A DNA stretch of 64,000 nt from Adineta ricciae. Its lineage: Eukaryota; Rotifera; Eurotatoria; Adinetida; Adinetidae. The stretch lies in assembly GCA_905250025.1 (NCBI GenBank), contig CAJNOJ010000232.1, positions 1 through 64,000 of the forward strand, in the 5' to 3' direction. The notes beneath the pieces are model-generated. The model made no database searches and had not been told where the DNA came from. It saw only the letters and a list, made by a program, of their open reading frames with translations. Numbering within the stretch: the first letter of the stretch is position 1; the number at the start of each line of letters is the position of its first letter. Of the stretch, positions 49,337 to 61,700 are shown one piece after another. A program made the position numbers and the translations under genes.

Positions 49337-51651
49337 TTAACTATTCGAAAGTAACTTTCGATTCGATAAATTACGCAGGTAATCGGTGCCACACTTTTCC
49401 AGCCACTGAGAATTATTTACAGGTGGATAATATAAATAACATCGGGGATCAACAGGTTCGTAATCTTTCGTGAACGAAGGTGCTCGTCGTAATGATAAAT
49501 ACGTTCCAACAAGACTAACTGACACGAAGATAATCAGAAAGAGACGATCGATAATTAAGGCAATAAAACGCCATTCTTCGACGATCTAAAAAGGAGATTG
49601 AATAGATTGCCTTTTCCGATGTCCCAATGTTTTCAAACTATTCTCTTCTAATCGATCATTTCTTTCCGCGTCTTTTATGCAAACGATAATCGACTTACTT
49701 CCTTTTCTTTTTTGGCATTTTCAATTTGTTGAGCAATGTATGCAATATGATCAGCTGTTCGTCGAGCGATCGATCGTCGCCGTTCATCTTTCCATGGAAA
49801 TGTTAAAGATTGATCCGTTGTCGCGTCAGCCGATGACGATTTAACATAAACGTATTTCTGTGGCATCGGCGGTCGTTCCATGAGTAAAAGTTTTGGCAGA
49901 TAGATCAGAAGGAAATTCCTTATACACGGTAACATATGTGTTGTCGGATGGCGACGAAAGTGTATATTCAATGTAATAATTGTAATAATAATCGAAAGAT
50001 TTACAATGACGAGTGTAAATAGTAAATATTTACCGAGGAGCGGGATGACGACGGATGTTGGCGGAATAAGTTCAATGAGCAAGAGATAAAACACTAGTAG
50101 AGCAACGAGAATCGAGATTGATAGGGTAATCTTCTTTTTACTATCGGATGGTAAAAGAAATACGAGAACAGCTAGGACTGACATATTAATACACGGTACT
50201 ATTAAATTAACAATGTAAAATAATGGTTTGCGTTGAACAATGCAGACGAATGTTAGATCGAGATAAACTTCAACACAACATGCATAAACAATTTCGTGTC
50301 GAATAGCTGGTAAGCCTAAAAACCCGATGATGAAAATCTTCAAGCATTACCTTCATATATTTACTTAGAATTTCCCATTCAATAGATGGAACATAATCTT
50401 CTAAGTCCCAACCACGTTCAAGTACAGTTGATTCATTATCGGTCAAAAATTGTAGATTAACTAGTCGACCCTATGAAAATGGATTTACAGTTCCATCCGA
50501 ATCGATGAACTCATACATCCGACTTACATGGTATGTCCATGTACCAAATTTCAACGTACAGTTCTGTATATCAAATGGGTAATATGCAATATTGATCGCA
50601 CAGTAGGATTTGTAGATCATTGGAGGGTTCTATTGAGCAATTTAATGAGAAAGAAAACATATTTATTCAATTCAAATAAACAAACAAACAAACCAACCCA
50701 GATGACAGTTCCATCATATCGAATTTGTGCCTTCGACCTTGTGGTTATTTGATAATCACCATCCGCATCTGAAATGTGACGATACAAGAAAATGTATATG
50801 TATTAGGAGAAATGCTACTTACTGTTATATAGAACAAGATCAGGTTTCCAAATAAGATCACTAGGCATTTGAATGTACTCGACGCCGTCAAATTCTTCGG
50901 GCGACCATATGAAGCTAAAATCTTGCCATTCCTACAGATAAAATCTTGAAATGTATCATGAAAAGACAACGAGAAAATTTCGGAAATACTCCGAGTCAAC
51001 TTACATGAAGTACGTAGACATGTGTCTGCATGATTTGATTTTTTTCATCCTAAATGACATTGATAAATCTATGACAATTGCCCTTTTGCTTTTCTTATCA
51101 GATGAAAAAATATACTTCTTACCATTAGGAATTATATCAATACTTAGCTATCTACTAGCAGCAGATGTGTTTCCTCATTTTCCTTTACTTAATACTTCAT
51201 TTCAACCATATATGTATATGTATCTGTATATATATGTCTGTGTCTTTCTTTTCCTGTATTTACATTTCATCCACTTATGTGCAGAAACAAGTGCATCTAT
51301 GTAGATCATTACTTATCCTTTACACAGTAACTCAATATAATGTATATACAAGCAAATATAAAGAAAACAGAGTCGCCCCAGTAGATTATATACATACCAC
51401 ATCAGCTATTTGAATAAGTTTGAGACCAAGTTTAACCGTAACAACATCGGAATTGTTTCTAACTGGACGAACATTTTTGTTATAGTTTGACATTAAATAT
51501 TGATACAGTTTATTGGTTCTATCACTTCCGAAGGCTGAAATGAAGGGTGAGGATAATTAAATCTACTCATCAGTATTCGTTTGGCTAATTAATTACCTAG
51601 TGTACATGTCGTGAGAAATATGATGAACGAATAACAAAAATATTGCTTCAT
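49337..51651 (-). CDS. Nicotinic acetylcholine receptor-like alpha subunit
   Basis: A Cys-loop pentameric ion-channel subunit. Minus-strand gene with ATG at 51651 and a signal peptide ([20 protein letters not shown]). The ectodomain has loop A ([12 protein letters not shown]), the 13-residue Cys loop ([15 protein letters not shown]), loop B GTWTY and loop [10 protein letters not shown]; the adjacent Cys pair marks an alpha-type subunit able to form the main face of an agonist site. M1 to M3 follow ([60 protein letters not shown]), then a short M3-M4 loop with basic RRRSIARR, and M4 ([20 protein letters not shown]). Before M2 the usual SGEK reads SKKK and the 9' residue is Val rather than Leu. 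Introns are about 50-110 nt except a long one near 51390-51046. Confidence 0.9.
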
Positions 51652-51665
51652 CTAGTTAAATTGAG
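51640..51665 (-). promoter_or_regulatory. Candidate acceptor at the receptor start codon
   Basis: On the minus strand TTTCTCAATTTAACTAG runs directly into ATGAAG, so the AG ends immediately before the start codon. It could be a trans-splice or 5'-UTR intron acceptor. Confidence 0.3.
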
Positions 51666-52680
51666 AAACGATGTTTGAGCGATGAATGATGTCATTGATA
51701 ATTTGTGTAAAGTCCAGCTGTGCTTCTAACCTTGGAAGTTTTCTTTCTTTTTTGTTACATTCGATCCAGATGAGCAATTGATAATGATCAGCTTGGCAGT
51801 AGTCATGCTCGTTTCTCTTTTTCTTATTCTCTATTCTCTGTAGATTCTGGGATCGAAGAAAGAACTACTGGAGTTGAAATAAAGAAGAAAAAGGCGTATG
51901 CCCATCGAAGAAATAGAAACGAAGAAGAAGAAGAAAAGGAAAGAGGAGACACAGAATCTAATGAAAGAGAGATGAAAGACGCTCTTGTCATCAGCTAAAG
52001 CAATGATAACAGGGGAAGAAAGGAAAACCAGACAGACAGACAGAGACGAAGAAGAAGGAAAAAGAACGAGTGATGACAATTCGGAAAAAAAAACGCAACA
52101 GCATCTCGTCGTGCATCTAGTTTATTGACTAAATTAGTCATGCAAATACAGCGAAGGCAATGTTTGCCAACAAGAGTAACCAATTTGTTGTAGTCCCTCG
52201 TAACAAAATCAAGACTTTTCAAATTAATTTCCTTATACAATTAGAACTCCCTCGAAAATATTGACAAGATTATCATATTAATCAAAAAGATAACACTGTT
52301 GAAAGCTTTATCATAACTATAAATTTCATCTAACACATCATCGGAACAATATCTGTCCGATAATCTAAATTTAGTTTTTTTTAATCCGAAAATAAATAGA
52401 ATAACCATTGCTCTTTACTCAACTGCGTGGTTCCTCGAGATATTTACGAATGTCTTCCCGTTGAATGATACATAACTTCATTCAACCGAAAAAATTCGCT
52501 GTCAGATACGTCTATATGTGAATGCAAATGATAAATCTCTAGCTGTCAATAAGCCAAACAGCTGCATGTCATGTTACCGATTACTAGCATATATAATCGT
52601 TGTTTTTTCATACATACAAGCTTCGTACTATTCAATAGAGAAGTGATTTGGAAAATAATTACAAAAAAATACAGAGGACG
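51652..52680. other. Intergenic with purine/pyrimidine-skewed tract
   Basis: The plus strand from about 51830 to 52070 is strongly purine-rich (GAAGAAGAAGAAG runs, GACAGACAGACAGAG), giving long but low-complexity frames that I do not call as genes. It is upstream of the receptor and downstream of the Parkin-like gene. Confidence 0.5.
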
Positions 52681-53682
52681 TTAAAACCAATGAGTTTGAA
52701 TACAATCTGTACGGAATTCCATCTCACAGATCCAGCACCATGTCATGCCACATCGTGTACAAGATATCGCATTACACCCACCTATGTATAGAACAATTGA
52801 TTAGAACAATTACAATGGAATTCGTTTCGTTTTACCATCTTTTTCCGTTTTGACGGAACACCTTGGGCACTTTTTGATCATTACCGATGACGCTGTTGAC
52901 TTGCGATAGCCAAAAAGTTGACTCCAAAGCTAAAAAATCAAATAAAACCATCAAGTTCGATATCTAAGCAATCCATTTGCTTACAGAAACTGGTTGACTG
53001 CGATCATTTTCCCTTGCTGTTTGACATGGACACGTCTGAACAGTCTCATCTTCCCAAAGTGCTTTACAACTACGACAAAATGTTTTCTACGAAGGCAAAC
53101 AATTATATTTGATTTCCATTTTCTCTTCACATACTCCACAGCCAATCGACGATGGACATTTTATCTTTAGATTGTTTTCATCTAGTATTAGTCCAGATCC
53201 GCAGCATGGTATTGGACAGATCACTCCTTGATGATACAATACATATTCTTCAGCACCAAATGCTTTATATCGTTCGTACTATAATCAATACACATGTAAA
53301 TAAAAGATGTTTCTTCGGCAAAAAAAAACACAGTTCCATTTACATTCGATTTATCCATCAAATGAAAGATGTGCAGTTCACGAAGAAGCGTATTAGCACA
53401 GCCATTCGGGCAACCTAGACTATAACCAATATCCAGATCATATTTGAACTGACGCGAATTCAATTTTGTAATTGCATATTGTTTGAAACATGCTAAACAT
53501 ACATGATGATGGCAGTCAAATACAATCGTTAAATCTCTAAATATAATTTTCGTAAAAAATGCATAAACTCAATCAGAATAAAATTACTTATTATCCAAAC
53601 ATATGCAACATTCATGTTCGTGTTTATTTTCTTGTATCACCGATGAACAGCAATTATCAGGAGTACTGATTTGACATGCCAT
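52681..53682 (-). CDS. Parkin-like RBR E3 ligase lacking Ubl and RING0
   Basis: A RING-between-RING ubiquitin ligase. About seven short exons give roughly 240 residues; human Parkin has 465. RING1: CCICLDNKDLTIVFDCHHHV, CLACF, then ITKLNSRQFKYDLDIGYSLG, a stretch closely matching Parkin. IBR: GAEEYVLYHQGVICPIPCCG, CPSSIGCG and FCRSCKALWED. RING2: KKCPRCSVKTEKDGGCNAIS with the candidate catalytic cysteine in GGC, then CTRCGMTWCWIC and the Parkin-like ending CIQTHWF. The start ATG at 53682 lies 20 or so residues before RING1, and upstream sequence codes neither the ubiquitin-like domain nor RING0. The usual Parkin His and Glu partners of the catalytic cysteine read Ala and Thr here. The linker before RING2 keeps a Trp (LWSQLF) like the repressor element. 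Confidence 0.85.
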
Positions 53683-54065
53683 TTGTTTCAATTTTCATGA
53701 CAATCTAGATCAAACTCGTGCGCATATTGTTTGTCTGTCACTTCTGTTTCAGTTTCAGGTGAATAGAGCAATTCGATTGGCTGATTGTTTGTAACCATTA
53801 CAAATCTCATCCGTGAGACGACGCTGTACATATACAGTCATATAGACGAAAATGAAAATGATTTTTGCTTTCTAAAGTGTAGCAAATTAATATCGTGTGA
53901 TTGAAACGCTTCCTGTTTTTGTTCTTCTTCAGAGATAAGAATTTAAACTCAGGATAGCCATTCACGTATTTTCTCCGAGTATGGTATTGGGCAGGTACCA
54001 GGAGTTGAAATGTAATATATTCACGAACAGTTGTTCTTTGTTGTTGAAGTGAAATCGAATATTAT
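53683..54065. promoter_or_regulatory. Short divergent promoter region
   Basis: 383 bp separate two divergently transcribed genes, so both promoters must share it. An inverted CCAAT box (CGATTGGCTGATTG) lies near 53774. No TATA box is obvious. Confidence 0.4.
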
Positions 54066-56657
54066 ATGAGAGAATTTCTCACTTTGATTCATTTGGAAAT
54101 AAAACGAAAACTAACAATGTTCTTCTCATTAGTCTTCCTCTATGGTATTCATCTTGTAATAGCATTGAGCTCGGTAGAAGATTTAGCCGTGACGAAACAT
54201 TTTCAAATTGGTTGTTTAACGCTGAAATCTAATAAACAATTCATCGTGACAAATCTTCAAGAAAATCATCTTTTACCTTATCAAACATATTCAAGTTCGA
54301 ACATGTCAGTTGGTTTATGTTTTCGTCTATGTCGTCGCTGGTTAATTCTGCTCGACAAGCAAAACACAACATGCATTTGTTTGTCTACACTGAGCAAACT
54401 CTATGAACTCAACGAGCATCTGGGTGAATATTTATCTGATCACAATTGTCCAGACACAAGCGTGCAGATCTATTCGATAACAAAAGATTCAACACCATTA
54501 CCATTGCTAACGTCATCAGTCAGCGATGATTGGTCATTCGATGGTTGTTATGAATTGGAGAATATCCAGTATGTTCGCATGACTATTCCATTAACGAATT
54601 TCGATTTCGCTACCGCACTGGATCGTTGTCGAAAACACTGTTGGATGTTACACGGAGCGAATTACTATGCGTATTTTCTCTCGCGGAAAAAGTCTTGTTA
54701 TTGTCTACCAATTGAATTTCCTCCACCGATTAAAACTGCTGCAATACGAAAACCGCTAACACATTGTTCATTTCTTCCAAGTATTTGTCAAGGATTTGGC
54801 AATTCGTGTAGACAATATTATTCTGAAACGAATGTTGATACATTAGTCAAAATCGATGTACATCATTATTGTTCATCCATAGAGCCAGGTGCATTTGCAT
54901 TTGATCGAATCTTTTATCGATGTTTGAAACTCGTTACACTTCGTCGATTCATATCAATTTCGACAATAAATTATGATCAGAAATGCTCACCAATTACTAT
55001 TAAAACGCGTGAACAATGGAATTATTTGATTCATTCATCATGGGTAACCAATACAAATTTATTCATTCAGATCGATCGAAATTCGACGTATCTCTATAGA
55101 GATCTGTTTAAATCGAATAGTTTAGTATCATCATCGAATCTATTGTGTGTAGTTATTAAACGAACCGATTCGAATGCTGTCTTAGGTGAACTTATTCAAT
55201 GTCTACTTGCACGTCCGCCAGGGTCCGTTTTATGTGCGCAAAAACCGTACCCATCGGCTATACCACATGATGAAGAATTTCAAAATACGTATGTTACGTG
55301 TGTTTTTCTTTTATACTAGGAAACCGGTGTGATCCAATCAGATAAGATCAATTTGTGTAGATTTTTTAATGGATATCTTGGAAAATCATAGAGATATTAT
55401 CAGACTCGGTGTATCATCATTTTGGATGTAACCGGTAGAGAGATTCGAACTGTAGACCAATGAAGCATTTCACCTGAGACATTTCAACTATCATTTCACA
55501 ATGAATTAATGCGCTGAGGATATTTAAAGAAAGATTGAATAGTGTTTTTTATCAAATTTAGAAATGTTGGACCGGAAATTTCGACGAACGAAACGTTGAC
55601 TTGTCCTCCTGAATTCGCTTTATTCAATCGAATGTGTTACTACGCAGACCCATCACTAACTTATGGTATTCAAGCGGGTGAACAAATATGTGCCAGTCAA
55701 CATTCGAACAGTACTCTAGTCACGTTTAATTCTCATGAATGGGCGAATGTAAATGTTTCCAGATTTCTCGGTCGAACTTTTAATGATATTTTATTAGAAT
55801 TCTTCTACTATATCTTAGAAAAGAAGCTCCCTATGGGAACAGAACTGACAGCAAATAGAAACCAACAAATACGTTTACTCCTAGGAGACAAAATCAGTCC
55901 GGAAAAATGTTTCTTACGTTATTTTACGCGTTCAATTGGAGGTTTTTCTCTAATTGATTCATGCACTAATGGTGGATATCCTATTTGTCAAACTGAACCA
56001 ATGCGAATGAAAGTTTCCAGCACTACACTTATACCTACCGCGATAACTCCTATAAATACCTCGTCCATTGAACAAATGACAACACAAATCATTCCATTAA
56101 ACTCAACAACGAGTTCGTTGATTTTCACAAATGAATCAAATAACATATCATCATGTGACAATTGTACTGCGAATTCTATTCGCAACGACGAAGATTCAGT
56201 TGATAATCAAACGAAGATCTATCCGGAATCTTACATGAACTCAACCAAAGCAATTATACAGCCGATATCCACATTAAAAGCTCACGTTAAGTACCGGCCA
56301 TTAGTTCTAATCCTTACCGGTCCGGTATTAGGTTTGATCATATTAATTCTCGGAGTTGCTCTATTAATCTGGCGTGTTCGACAAAGCACTGAATCATATT
56401 CTATACGTAATAGTTTTCTTGCTTATCAGCGTACGAAACGTTCATCAACAACTGCAACAGTCAGCGACGTTCCTACGACACCTGTTATTATCTATAATCG
56501 TACAAAACCTAAACGGCAATCGGCGGGTGAATCTGGTTCATCATTACTTTCACATCATTTCTTACCCGATGACGATACGATCGAACTTTATGCTACAACA
56601 AAGACACCATTGATCGATAGCATTCCAGAAGAACCGTGTTCTACTAATGTAAAGTGA
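54066..56657 (+). CDS. Type I membrane protein with WSC-like domains
   Basis: Two exons (54066-55288, 55562-56657) give 772 residues from the first ATG, or 755 from the second ATG at 54117, which gives a more normal signal peptide (MFFSLVFLYGIHLVIALSS). The ectodomain has two WSC-like carbohydrate-binding patterns: GCLTLKSNK with CFRLCRRW and CICLS, and GCYELENIQYVRMTI with CRKHCWM and SCYCLP. After the intron comes a Cys-containing segment reminiscent of a C-type-lectin-like fold (CPPEFALFNRMCYYADP, ICASQHSNSTLVTF). A Ser/Thr-rich stalk with many N-glycosylation sites, a membrane helix (LILTGPVLGLIILILGVALL) and a cytoplasmic tail with Ser/Thr-rich segments follow. Likely a cell-surface receptor or adhesion protein; domain calls are by pattern only. 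Confidence 0.7.
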
Positions 56658-56799
56658 CATCTATGAAAAAGATCTCCAATTCATTTTTCTTTTCTCCATT
56701 CATTGATCATCTTTCAAGCTGGTCGTTGGTTTGATTTTCTTTTTCTCATACTTTTATATTCAATCGATATGGAATGAACACAATTGCATGAATATTTCG

Positions 56800-56810
56800 A
56801 ATTTTTTCAG
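56800..56810 (+). promoter_or_regulatory. Acceptor abutting the ubinuclein ATG
   Basis: AATTTTTTCAG ends at 56810 and the ATG begins at 56811. This is a strong acceptor with no coding exon visible upstream, as expected for a trans-splice site or a 5'-UTR intron. Confidence 0.45.
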
Positions 56811-59800
56811 ATGTCTTTAACAGGCAAAAAAACTCGAGATCCATCTCACCTACCTACCCTATCTTACGAAATCAAATTAAATCTCCCTGTTAGCGTTGAT
56901 AGTAAACCACAAGAAATCTCTTTCTTAGATTTAATCGCGAATGATACCAGATTTGTAAGTTACATTTACCTCTCTCAAACGAAATTTCATTATTTATTTT
57001 CCAGAAAAACGATAAAGAAAGTTTGGAGTTGGTGTTGAGCTCCTATGTAAAGGCATGTGGTAAACAAAGTGTCAAAGAAATTCTTGCCGAACGTGACGTA
57101 CGTAGTTACTCTCTTCAAATTGTTCTCATTCTTGAATTATTATCTAGACCACAGTTGATGAAAACGCATCATTATCCGATATTATCCATGCGCTAATGGA
57201 TTATAACGATCAGCAAAATGCAAACTTAGGTGTTGGTTATAATGATCCTGAAGATGATGATTCATTTATTGATGATTCGACGGCTGCTCAAGATATTATA
57301 CCGAGGAATATGACGAACGAACGGGATGGATTTTATGTCAATGAAAAGCATCAGCCAATTAATGCTCGGTATCTGAGTGATCCGAGTGAATCGGAAAGCG
57401 AAGAAGAAGAGGATGACGATAGTGACGATGATGATGATGACGATGAATCGAGTGAAAGTGAAAAAGATGAAAAGCAAACGAAAAAGACTACTGATGTAAG
57501 TCATATTTACTAGAACGAAAAGAACTTTTTATAAATTTTCATAATTATTTTTAGAGAGAAGATGATGGAAATGACAAAGTATGCTATGATCATCTTTCGG
57601 GAAGATTTACACTTCAATTTTTATATAGGCAGCAAAGAAGAGCAAAACAGTTGACGACATTGCAACGAAGCCATCTACTGTTAAGCGAAAACGGTATGTT
57701 AGAATGAAAGAACATACACATCTATTATTTTCTCTCCTAATTACCATGATTCGCGTTCGAATTCTTCTGCATGACGCATAACTAGAATCTTATACTAGTT
57801 CTATTGTGTTTTAGAAGCGTATCAGAAGTTACCGCACCTAATTTGCCGGTCAGTCTTGACGACAAAACTAAAAGTCACAAGCCAGTCGAGGAACCAGTGA
57901 AAAAGATTCAGAAACTAGCTGAAACAATTCCCGTACAATCAACATCAGATGCCGTTTCTTATGTCTTACCAAACGAAATGGAAAGTGATGTTAAACCATG
58001 CATCGATAAACTAGTCAAAGTACGTTTCGTATTTTCAATTGTCACGCAGCCATTCTTTTAATTTAGTTGATTGTGTCTGAGTCAACAATGAATAACAAGC
58101 AAAAGAAAATCGAACGCCTTTTTCATCCAACAATCTGTCGCGAATTACTCGAGTGAGTCGGAATTATTCTCTCCAGTGAATATTATTTTCGTTTTCTAGT
58201 CTGGTCAAGAAGTTACATCGACATACGAATGCTCATCGACAATTGGCATTTGATATTTTAAGTACTAAGACTGGTATCTGTGCACAAATCTTAGTAACAA
58301 GAGCTCGTTTGATATTACTGAATGATTATGAACCATCGGCACCTTTGAGTTCATTGAGTGAAATGAAGAACAAACTGAAAGCAGAAATTAATCGTTCGTT
58401 AGAGATTCATATACAAGCACACAATCAAGCAGTCAAGTTTGTGAAAAGATTGTTTATTTTCTTTGTATGGAAACGATTGCATTCATTTAGAGAGTGGCAA
58501 CAAAAAATGGCAGAAAATCCGTCGAAAGACAAAAATCGTGGACCGAGGAAGAATTTTCGTTTGTACAAAACAATAAAGTATGTTGATAATAATTTCAGTC
58601 GAATTTTTGACGTGACATGTAACCTTCTCTTTATTTCAGTGAACTCATTATTCGTTGTCTAGATCGTAAGCTTGAATCAATGACGGTACTTGATTTAGAA
58701 TCGTTGGAGTTATTTCTTCACGATCAAATCGTTCCACTATGGGAAAAATCAGGATGGATGACAGCGAAGTATAAATTCTCATCGTAAATAAGACTGAATC
58801 ATTTGAAATTTTGTTTATGAACAGAAAAATCACCAGCGAAGTCATTCGATTGGAATATCGACCTTTGAAAGATCCAAATCCGCCACCAGTTCCATCATCT
58901 CAAGTAAAAATTCTTTCTCACCGGAAGCAACCGATGATGAATTATTTTAGGCGAATCGAACAACACCTTTATCTCCAGCAGCTGAACGAGTGAAGAAGGA
59001 CTCGACGGCAATTCCATTATTACCGGCGCCGCCACTACCTGGAAAAGTTTCAAATACTCATGTATCTCCAACGAAGCCAGTGCAGCAACAAACGGCAATA
59101 AAAACTAATGAAAATAAATCTTTAAATCATATCTCATCAAATAGCAATCCGTTGAAAACAGTAGAATTGGCGACACGGGTTTCCACGAATGTTGTTAAAC
59201 AACATACTTCACGTCCTTCACCGACAGGATCAACATCCAGTCAAGTAAATAGATTGAACAGACATGATTCTTTTTTTTTAATTGCTTCTTATTTAGTCAT
59301 CTGAGCAGTCTTCACATAAATCAAGCAAAATAGATCTAAATCGGTCTCTTGTTAAGCCATCCATTGCTTCTCAACCTGAAACGGCGACTAAACGTAATTC
59401 TACTCCAAACTTACCTTCTGTATTGGATCTCACAATGGATATATTTTCACAATTCAAAAAACAACCCGACGAATTACTTCTTGCACCACACAAAGCACAT
59501 TCACATTCCTCATCCAACAAAGATCCATCGTCATCTTCATACAGATCCTCATTATCATCCTCCTCCTCCTCAAGTAGTCATTCGAAACAACAACAGCAAC
59601 AATTTGCTACCAAACTTCCCTCAGAAAAGTCTTCGGCTTCATCTTTTCTTAAAGACGCACTTATGATTAGTGCATCATCATCATCATCACCGAAAATGTC
59701 ATCATCACCATTAGCAGTTGATAACATGCTCAGTAAATCACATCACAGTCCTAAATCGACTCCATCTACATCTGCATCTGCTTCCAAACCATCAGCAACA

Positions 59801-60401
59801 GTACAAAGCTCAACACCTAATCCCCACCGTTCGTCAGGATCGCATAAGAGTAGTTCGAGTCGTTCTTCAGTCGATTTTTCTTCTCATAAAAATGAGCAAC
59901 AAGTAAAATCCTGCTAATTTTCTTTTCAAGAGAGTCGGTATTCAAAATAATTTCTCCTTTAGATTCAGCAACAAAAAACATCTTCATCAAGTAATCGATC
60001 GCAAGCAAATGTCGGATCATCATCAACATCAAAGTCGTCGTCTGTCTCACCAGCATCTCGCCGTTCAACATCTACATTTACTGGTACACACGAATCTCAG
60101 GTATGAACAAACACATTCTTGACGAAACCTTACATTCATAATGGTCGTACAATTCTAGTCCAACCGTAGTCATACATCTTCGATGGCAATACCATCCTCA
60201 TTGCCACAATCACTGCAATGGGATACAGCAACATTGCAATTAGCTGCTGCTGCATTATCTAATCCTCAATTACTCAGTTCAACTATGTTCGATCCGACTT
60301 TATTCAATTCGATGTTCGGTACAGCACCGAGCATCGTTTCTTCCAATCAGTCATCTTCATCACGTCAACAACAATCGAACAATAATAATCGACGAAGTTA
60401 A
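56811..60401 (+). CDS. UBN: Ubinuclein/Hpc2-like HIRA-complex subunit
   Basis: Ubinuclein is a subunit of the HIRA histone chaperone that deposits H3.3 in chromatin. The gene has about a dozen exons with short introns. The Hpc2-related domain, which contacts HIRA, reads DDSFIDDSTAAQDIIPRNMT followed by RDGFYVNEKHQPINARYLSD. A long acidic Ser/Asp/Glu run comes next (about 57397-57470). The ubinuclein middle domain is present (HRQLAFDILSTKTGICAQIL, RARLILLNDYE, LEIHIQAHNQAVK; then RKNFRLYKTI, LESLELFLHDQIVPLWEKSG). The C-terminal third is disordered, dominated by Ser, Pro, Lys and His with long Ser runs. The start is the ATG directly behind a strong acceptor. The HRD and middle domain make the family call firm; the exact exon ends near 57540-57830 are approximate. 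Confidence 0.88.
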
Positions 60402-60782
60402 ATACTGATGTGCAGTTATGAAATCAATCACCTTTCGTCATGTAATCTATTATCAATAATGAATTATGTCTGACACATTGTATTGTCCCTATGTACAACA
60501 TATTTTTGTTCTTTTATGTATATATCTCATATGTTCGGTGATCAAAACAAATATTTAACTTTATTTTGTACTTCATTTGTTCGTCCTCATTTTTTTTTGT
60601 ATAAAAAAAGCCAAGAAATCCTATATGAATAGATCAAGAACGAACAAGGTATGTAAATATCGAAGTGATTCGTACCCTAACTAAATTCTTTACTTCCACA
60701 CAAGCACTAATATAAAAATAATCTCATTTATATAAATCATCGTTAATTTCACAAGAAAATCATGTGATAAACTTACAAAAGT
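60402..60782. other. Convergent intergenic gap
   Basis: 3' UTRs of the ubinuclein gene and of the convergent membrane-protein gene. It is T-rich with no clear coding signal. Confidence 0.4.
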
Positions 60783-61700
60783 TTACAATTCATTATTATA
60801 AGCGTATAAACCATATCTTCCCACTTGTTTCACTTGCTTCGTTGATGACATGTTTTCAGTTCGATCGCTAACTGTACTATCCAAACTGAACACACTTGAC
60901 ACAATACTTGATCGTTGATAAGCCGTGTCATTTGTTTTCCATTTACAATATCTTGCATATAAACACGTACATATGCAAAGTATCCAAATCAACAAGACAA
61001 TCAGGCCAGTGACGAAAAGGATAAGATTGAGTCTGACTTTTGAATCATTTTCTGGCGTTTTTGTCGCCGTTGGCAGTTTATATTCCCCATCGAAACAAAC
61101 GTGCGATTGCGAACTATAATTTGTACTTGGAGTGACATCATAGAAATACTTCGTCGTTTCATTACAAAAGATTTCAATTCGCACTGCATGTAAGGATAGA
61201 TTGAAAAAATTTGTTTGCAAATCTAAGTGAATTCGCTTTCGATTAGCTCGTAAACTAAATGTTAGAAATGAATAATCGATTCCATTCGAATGTAAAATCG
61301 ATTGCAAATAAGTGAAATTCAATTTCTGATAGTTATCGCGTTTGATTTGAATATGCAGAGATTTTTCAATGTGTGAATGACCGGATGGTTTAAATAGATT
61401 TGGTATAAGATAAGCATATCCTTGAAAGAACTGTTCGAACAGTGTGTCATTGTGAAAGATGAATTCAACACATTCGAATATATGTGTGCAATTGTCGGCT
61501 TGACTGATTGAATTGATTGACAGAAAACTTATCTCGCATAGTAGACATTCTTTATAGGATGCTTCGATAGTTCGTTCAGATGCACGTGATTGACAGAAAT
61601 TACTTAGATTCGAAGATGAAGTTTGGAAATATAGACAATAATTATGAATACAGGAAAAAATTGTGAGGAAAATCAAAGAAATTCTCGTCACATTGGACAT
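60783..61700 (-). CDS. Intronless type I membrane protein, 305 aa
   Basis: A single 918-bp open frame, unusual in this intron-rich window. The N-terminus is a signal peptide (ISLIFLTIFSCIHNYCLYF). The ectodomain of about 210 residues has several Cys (CLLCEISFL, CTHIFECVEF, IFCNETTKYF, HVCFDGEYKL) and N-glycosylation sequons. One membrane helix (LILFVTGLIVLLIWILCICT) and a tail of about 60 residues with a Ser/Thr run (SSIVSSVFSLDSTVSDRTEN) follow. No known domain is recognised. The tail motif AYQRSS resembles AYQRTKRSS in the tail of the WSC-like protein at 54-56.6 kb, which may be coincidence. Confidence 0.7.
   Translation of the reverse strand: MSNVTRISLIFLTIFSCIHNYCLYFQTSSSNLSNFCQSRASERTIEASYKECLLCEISFLSINSISQADNCTHIFECVEFIFHNDTLFEQFFQGYAYLIPNLFKPSGHSHIEKSLHIQIKRDNYQKLNFTYLQSILHSNGIDYSFLTFSLRANRKRIHLDLQTNFFNLSLHAVRIEIFCNETTKYFYDVTPSTNYSSQSHVCFDGEYKLPTATKTPENDSKVRLNLILFVTGLIVLLIWILCICTCLYARYCKWKTNDTAYQRSSIVSSVFSLDSTVSDRTENMSSTKQVKQVGRYGLYAYNNEL

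Noticed and set aside
51831-52079. Overlapping open frames in the purine-rich tract
   Set aside because: They arise from GAAGAA-type low complexity that lacks stops on one strand, not from coding.
55430-55460. GAGATTCGAACTG on the plus strand looks like a tRNA T-loop on the minus strand
   Set aside because: The 5-bp T stem does not pair and no D or anticodon arm can be folded around it; it lies within an intron.
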